From NCBI GenBank assembly GCA_037355855.1, contig CM074764.1:3038001-3102000 (forward strand): a stretch of DNA of 64,000 bases, given 5' to 3'. This document shows positions 60,667-64,000 of this stretch, one piece after another. A program made the position numbers and the translations under genes. A model generated the notes under the pieces. That model saw only the letters and a program-made list of their open reading frames with translations, was not told the DNA's origin and searched no databases. The stretch is from Pseudo-nitzschia pungens. Its lineage: Eukaryota > Bacillariophyta > Bacillariophyceae > Bacillariales > Bacillariaceae. Position 1 is the stretch's first letter, and every line of letters starts with the position of its first letter.

Positions 60667-61772
60667 CCATAATAACAATATACGGATCATGAATCCAGCA
60701 CCGTGCCTTCAGCTCCACTGGACCTGAATGCCAGTACAGCACTGCTGACTGGGAAGACGCATGGAGGAGAACTCCCAGAAGGGGAAGGAACCTACAGAGA
60801 TGAGCCCTGTTGCACACAAAATGTTCGAACTAAATCAAAGCGCTCAAGACCGATCCAAAGTGACGGCAACAACAATCAACCAAATCAAATAAAAATAACA
60901 GATTCCAATGGCAGATAAATAAAGCGAGAGATCTGGACGCGGATCGACTTGCAAGGGTACAGACGCTAAAGCCATGAATCAATCAATCGAATCGCAACAT
61001 CGATATCGATAAGGGTACAGACACAAACAAAATAAAGGGTACAGCAGCAATAACAAGGCCAACCTTGGTCCGGACAAACAAACAGTCCACAGGGCGCTCC
61101 AAAAAATAAGAGAGCAATCCCACAAAAACCATATTCAAAACCCACAGAGGTGCTCTGGAATTACAGAAATCAAAACTCCAGTTGACTGCGGCAAATACAC
61201 CTAAAAAAAGACCGGCAAAGTATCCGGCAAATTGCAAACAACATACCATCGCAAGCGCGACTCAATTTTTAACTAACGATGCGTCCCCTCTCTGCTTGAA
61301 CACGTACAATCGCAGATAAGGCAAGCAACACATCCAACGCTTGGCTTTTCACCTACCTAAACTCCCATTACAACAGGAGGTGTTTTTATGCCTACCAAGA
61401 GCAACTGATTTCAACCGATCAATCGATTTCAAATCAAACGAATTTATATAATCAGCTCCACTACCCAAAGGGGAGTCCATCACAGTTGGGGGAGGAAAAG
61501 AATTTTCTTCGACTCTTTTTGCTATTTTTAGCATGTCATTATGACCCTTCTCAAGAACAAGAAACAAATCTTCGATTTTTTGAGTATCACAAAGAACCTT
61601 CTTCAATCCCACTTCAATCTACATTACCATATATCTTCGAAATATTTCAAATGGCATATATCATCTTCAACCGGTTCTCCGAACAAGCATATCTCTTTCC
61701 ATCGATACTACTCAACTACGAACCTTATTGTATTGAACCACATGCAAAATTCACCTAATCATTGGGGAACTA
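60667..61772 (+). other. B2 region between gag and 3' LTR
   Basis: 60,700-60,800 still resembles the beginning of A1 pol (A-P-x-x-L-D-A-S-T-A-L-L…T-H-G-G), out of any long frame. 60,983-61,250 carries the antisense module. The rest has no recognisable gene. GGGGAACTATG before the LTR is the likely polypurine tract. Confidence 0.7.
60983..61249 (-). CDS. Antisense membrane-like ORF in B2, 88 codons
   Basis: It opens with ATG on the strand opposite gag and is strongly hydrophobic. It is similar over most of its length to the plus-strand ORF in B1 (9,708-9,983), including the 16-residue identical run there. Part of it (about 61,030-61,140) resembles the minus-strand sequence just upstream of LINE ORF1 (19,570-19,690). 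It may be a captured gene fragment; expression is not shown. Confidence 0.4.
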   Translation of the reverse strand: MVCCLQFAGYFAGLFLGVFAAVNWSFDFCNSRAPLWVLNMVFVGLLSYFLERPVDCLFVRTKVGLVIAAVPFILFVSVPLSISMLRFD

Positions 61773-62129
61773 TGTGACGGGCTGGCGTAGGCATCCCTAC
61801 GAGAGACTCTAAATGATTATTGAATCCCGCATATACTCCAATATGTAGGATATTCATGTACATATACTGAATATTCAACGTACAAGAATACACATGCAAT
61901 CCAATACTAATTGGATATTCAAATATCAAGATAAACAAAGATTCAAGTGACTCAACGATTATTGATATTATGCCCGACGAACAATAATAGCATTGTTCGA
62001 TCATTCATTCCATACTCAAGGAATCATTCCCATCTCGTAAAGTATTCAACCATTCCCTTATAACACAATTTATTAACCTTTCATCTTTAAAATACTCCTA
62101 TCGTGTATTTTCTACTCTAGACCGTAACA
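61773..62129 (+). repeat. B2 3' LTR
   Basis: 357 bp, one T/G difference from the 5' LTR (near 61,989). Confidence 0.93.
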
Positions 62130-62483
62130 CCCAGTAGACCAATTCCTTGCCAGAGCCAGGAGTGGTCTATTTATTGCTGCTGTACTATCTTTCGCCTCTG
62201 TTGTACCCTTGGACCGATTCGATTGCTTTTGATTCGGATCCATGTTTGTGTTGCTCGTTTCGGAGAATCGAACTGTTTTTGTTGCTGCTGTTGCAGTCTT
62301 TGCTAAGTGCTCAACAGGACTCCATCCTGTAGGTTCCTTCCCCTCTTTCTCCGGGAGATCTCCTCCTTGCGTCATCCCAGTCAGCTGTGCTGTACTGGCA
62401 TCCAGGGCCTGTGGCGCCGGGGGCAAGGTGATTGCTGGTTTTGGTGGACACTTGGGTCTCTTGTTGGAGGATTGCTTGTGCAA
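62130..62483 (-). pseudogene. pol: A2 pol, N-terminal part
   Basis: Matches the start of A1 pol (P-P-K-P-A-I-T-L-P-P-A-P-Q through P-L-L-A-L-A-R-N-W-S-T-G). It follows an in-phase UGA (62,484-62,486) preceded by W-L-P, as in A1. Confidence 0.88.
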
Positions 62484-62955
62484 TCATGGGAGCCAAACTA
62501 GGTCCCCATCGATGCTCCTTTCTGTTCTTCCACCATGATTGGCATGGTATTCTTCAATTGCGGCCTCGCGCGCTGCATTGGTGTGGGCTTGGAATGATTC
62601 ATTGCTGCCAGGGATCTCGTGGCACTGAGAATAGAAGGTTTCAGTGTTAGAGTTGTTGTGATTGTTCTTGTTGCTGGAGCCCTTGTTGTAATTCTTGGAG
62701 AACTTGTTCTTCGGGCATTTGGACCAATCATGGTTGTGTCCCTGGATCCAACATGGGTTGGATTTCTTTTTGTTCTGGTTAGATTTGTTGGTCGGACCAG
62801 AGCGTTTTCGAGGATTGGAATTGGAATTGTTTGAGCGTCTTCCATTATTGTTGGGGTTGGGGTTGTTGTTGTTTCATCTTCACGGCGGTGGCATCTTCTG
62901 GCCAATCCTCTCGTTTGAAGTTAAAGGGTTTCAGTTTGGTTCCTTTGGACGCCAT
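62484..62955 (-). pseudogene. gag: A2 gag, broken; different N-terminus
   Basis: The C-terminal part matches A1 Gag, including the finger region in a shifted frame. Toward its 5' side the match is lost. An ATG at 62,955 or just inside starts M-A-S-K-G-T-K-L-K-P-F-N-F, unlike the M-A-G-I/L-Y-R start of A1 and B2. Either A2 has a chimeric gag or this is a fusion of two element remnants. Confidence 0.6.
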
Positions 62956-63878
62956 GGTGGGTTAATCAGTTTCCTATTAAGATTAATTTAATTACACTAT
63001 TTGTTATCTTGTTGCTTTGCGCTGAACTGAGCAAGAATGATTGCTCCAGTTCTTCCAGTTTTTTGCTCTGGATTAGGTTGCTCTTGCCATAACTCGTGTT
63101 ATAACTGATCTTTCCCCTGGTTTGTCCAGTGGTGGGAGTTGTTTCTCTCTTTAGTTCCCGGGAATCCTGTGGTTCCCCGGAGCTGTTTCTGTTTTTATTT
63201 CATGGGATTCGATTCCCGTGGTTCTCTGGCGTTGCTTCTCTGTTAAGCACTCGCTGGGCCAGTCCCACTTCCCGTTTCCCATGGGATTAGTGGTGTTTGG
63301 GTATTTGTATATACCTTTCCGGATATTTATATGTTTGGGTTTTGGTTGGCATCCCTTCTCTGGTCTGTCCATCCACTCAGTGTTGGTCCGATTAGTCCAC
63401 TCGCTGGATTTTATGTCACTTTTTCGACACTTATTTTATTTTATTTTATTTTATTTTATTTTATTTTATTATTCCTGTTGTCAACCATGGTCCTGTTTAG
63501 GTCCTTAGGTGTCTCTGTTGTTGCTGCTGCTCCATCTAATGGTGCTAACTGCTCCTGGGATTGGTGTTCCTTAGTGCTGCAGACACTGGAATTTCTTTCT
63601 CCCTGTTTGCTTCTCTGCGCCTCCATTTTTTGGCAGTCTTTCAATCTCGTCGGCCCTTTTTGGTCGATCGATTTCTTTCTGCTCATGGTCATCAGCGCTC
63701 AGCTTGATTTTAAAATCATGCCATACCCTGGGTCTACTAGTGATTAGAATAGTAGTGATATGCAAATTGTGAGCTCAGTCTATTTGCTATTGGCATCAGC
63801 AGTCTCCAAATCAGCAATCCAGAGACTCGCTAATCGTATTCCAATCACGAGTGGACTCATGACTGTATTCTGGTGCAC
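62956..63878. other. No gene recognised; contains (TTTTA)n microsatellite
   Basis: 63,431-63,470 is a TTTTA repeat of about eight units. Around 63,130-63,260 GGGATTCGATTCCCG-like words recur. No LTR matching A1, A2, B1 or B2 is visible, so the 5' end of A2 cannot be placed. Confidence 0.6.
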
Positions 63879-64000
63879 GGCAGAGCCAGAAATGGTAACA
63901 TGCAAGGCATCCTGGTCAAAGCAAGAGCACTTGCATCCATTTAGAGAAAATGCCCAGGGCTCAAACACAAGTCTGGGGTAGTGATGGGCAGAAGCTCTAT
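63879..64000 (-). pseudogene. LINE ORF2 fragment at the window edge
   Basis: Encodes E-P-W-A-F-S-L-N-G-C-K-C-S with downstream residues, matching the region after the RNase H domain of the intact ORF2. It runs off the end of the window. It might be the continuation of LINE W past A2, with a gap of about 600 bp relative to the intact copy. Confidence 0.75.

Larger units (their letters stand above)
58868..62129 (+). mobile_element. Complete gag-only LTR element B2, 3.26 kb
   Basis: Two 357-bp LTRs (58,868-59,224 and 61,773-62,129) differ at one visible base, with CCCAG duplications (58,863-58,867 and 62,130-62,134). It encodes only Gag and a short pol-like remnant. RT and integrase are absent, so it must use enzymes from an autonomous relative, plausibly an A-type element with which it shares Gag similarity and leader. 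Confidence 0.92.
39544..62955 (-). mobile_element. Ty3-type element A2, interrupted twice, 5' end missing
   Basis: In its own direction: part of gag (62,955-62,484), pol start (62,483-62,130), B2 insertion, protease to RNase H (58,867-57,093), 15.36-kb transposon insertion, RNase H to integrase (41,730-39,880), 3' LTR. It is close to A1 throughout pol but carries frameshifts and lacks a recognisable 5' LTR and Gag N-terminus. Confidence 0.85.

Noticed and set aside
63431..63470. TTTTA array as a LINE or SINE tail
   Set aside because: The LINE family here ends in TAA-type tails, and no duplicated target flanks the array. Treated as a microsatellite.
39515..64000. LINE W continuing at 63,879 after A2, making the whole window one LINE host
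   Set aside because: About 600 bp of LINE sequence would be missing between the pieces and no duplication supports it. Kept only as a possibility.

Overview
The window looks like a transposon-packed stretch of a eukaryotic nuclear genome. I infer a stramenopile alga, most likely a diatom. The reasons are long mostly intronless reading frames, a short GT-AG intron, Ty3-type LTR elements with a YIDD reverse transcriptase and an unusual C/H/H/C Gag finger, and an RNase H-bearing APE-type LINE. No rRNA, tRNA, CRISPR array or bacterial operon is visible. The organism assignment is inference.

Layout. 0.1-2.8 kb: one apparent host gene on the minus strand, a basic Ser/Arg-rich multi-pass membrane protein. 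3.85-7.45 kb: a complete 3.6-kb DNA transposon with 28-bp terminal inverted repeats (TIRs), a TA target duplication and an 899-aa DDE-type protein. 7.5-39.5 kb: a nest of LINE copies, each inside another, resolved by 17-18-bp target-site duplications (TSDs). LINE W (7.53-7.77 and 39.05-39.5 kb) holds LINE Y (7.77-8.95 and 38.49-39.03 kb). Y holds LINE X (from 8.95 to 38.47 kb). Inside X sits a gag-only LTR element (B1). B1's gag gene is cut into three pieces by an 11.0-kb full-length LINE (10.4-21.4 kb) and by a complete Ty3 element, A1 (22.2-28.0 kb). LINE fragments, a solo LTR and a second long, damaged LINE follow (28.8-38.5 kb).

39.5-62.95 kb: a second Ty3 element (A2, minus strand). It is interrupted by a 15.36-kb TIR transposon (41,731-57,092) and by a complete gag-only element B2 (58,868-62,129). 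The window ends in another LINE fragment.

The 15.36-kb element is the most interesting object. It has perfect 24-bp TIRs, a 2-bp duplication and clustered subterminal TCGCGACC motifs. It carries a Plavaka/CMC-like transposase gene plus three further genes of unrecognised function: a Cys-rich/coiled-coil protein, an acidic 45-residue-repeat protein, and a two-exon coiled-coil gene. Related minisatellites lie around several of these genes.

Other mechanistic points: gag and pol of the Ty3 elements lie in one frame separated by a single UGA in both copies. The position just inside the 5' LTR, where a tRNA primer site is expected, is a perfect palindrome in three elements. The gag-only elements carry an antisense membrane-like reading frame related to sequence upstream of LINE ORF1.
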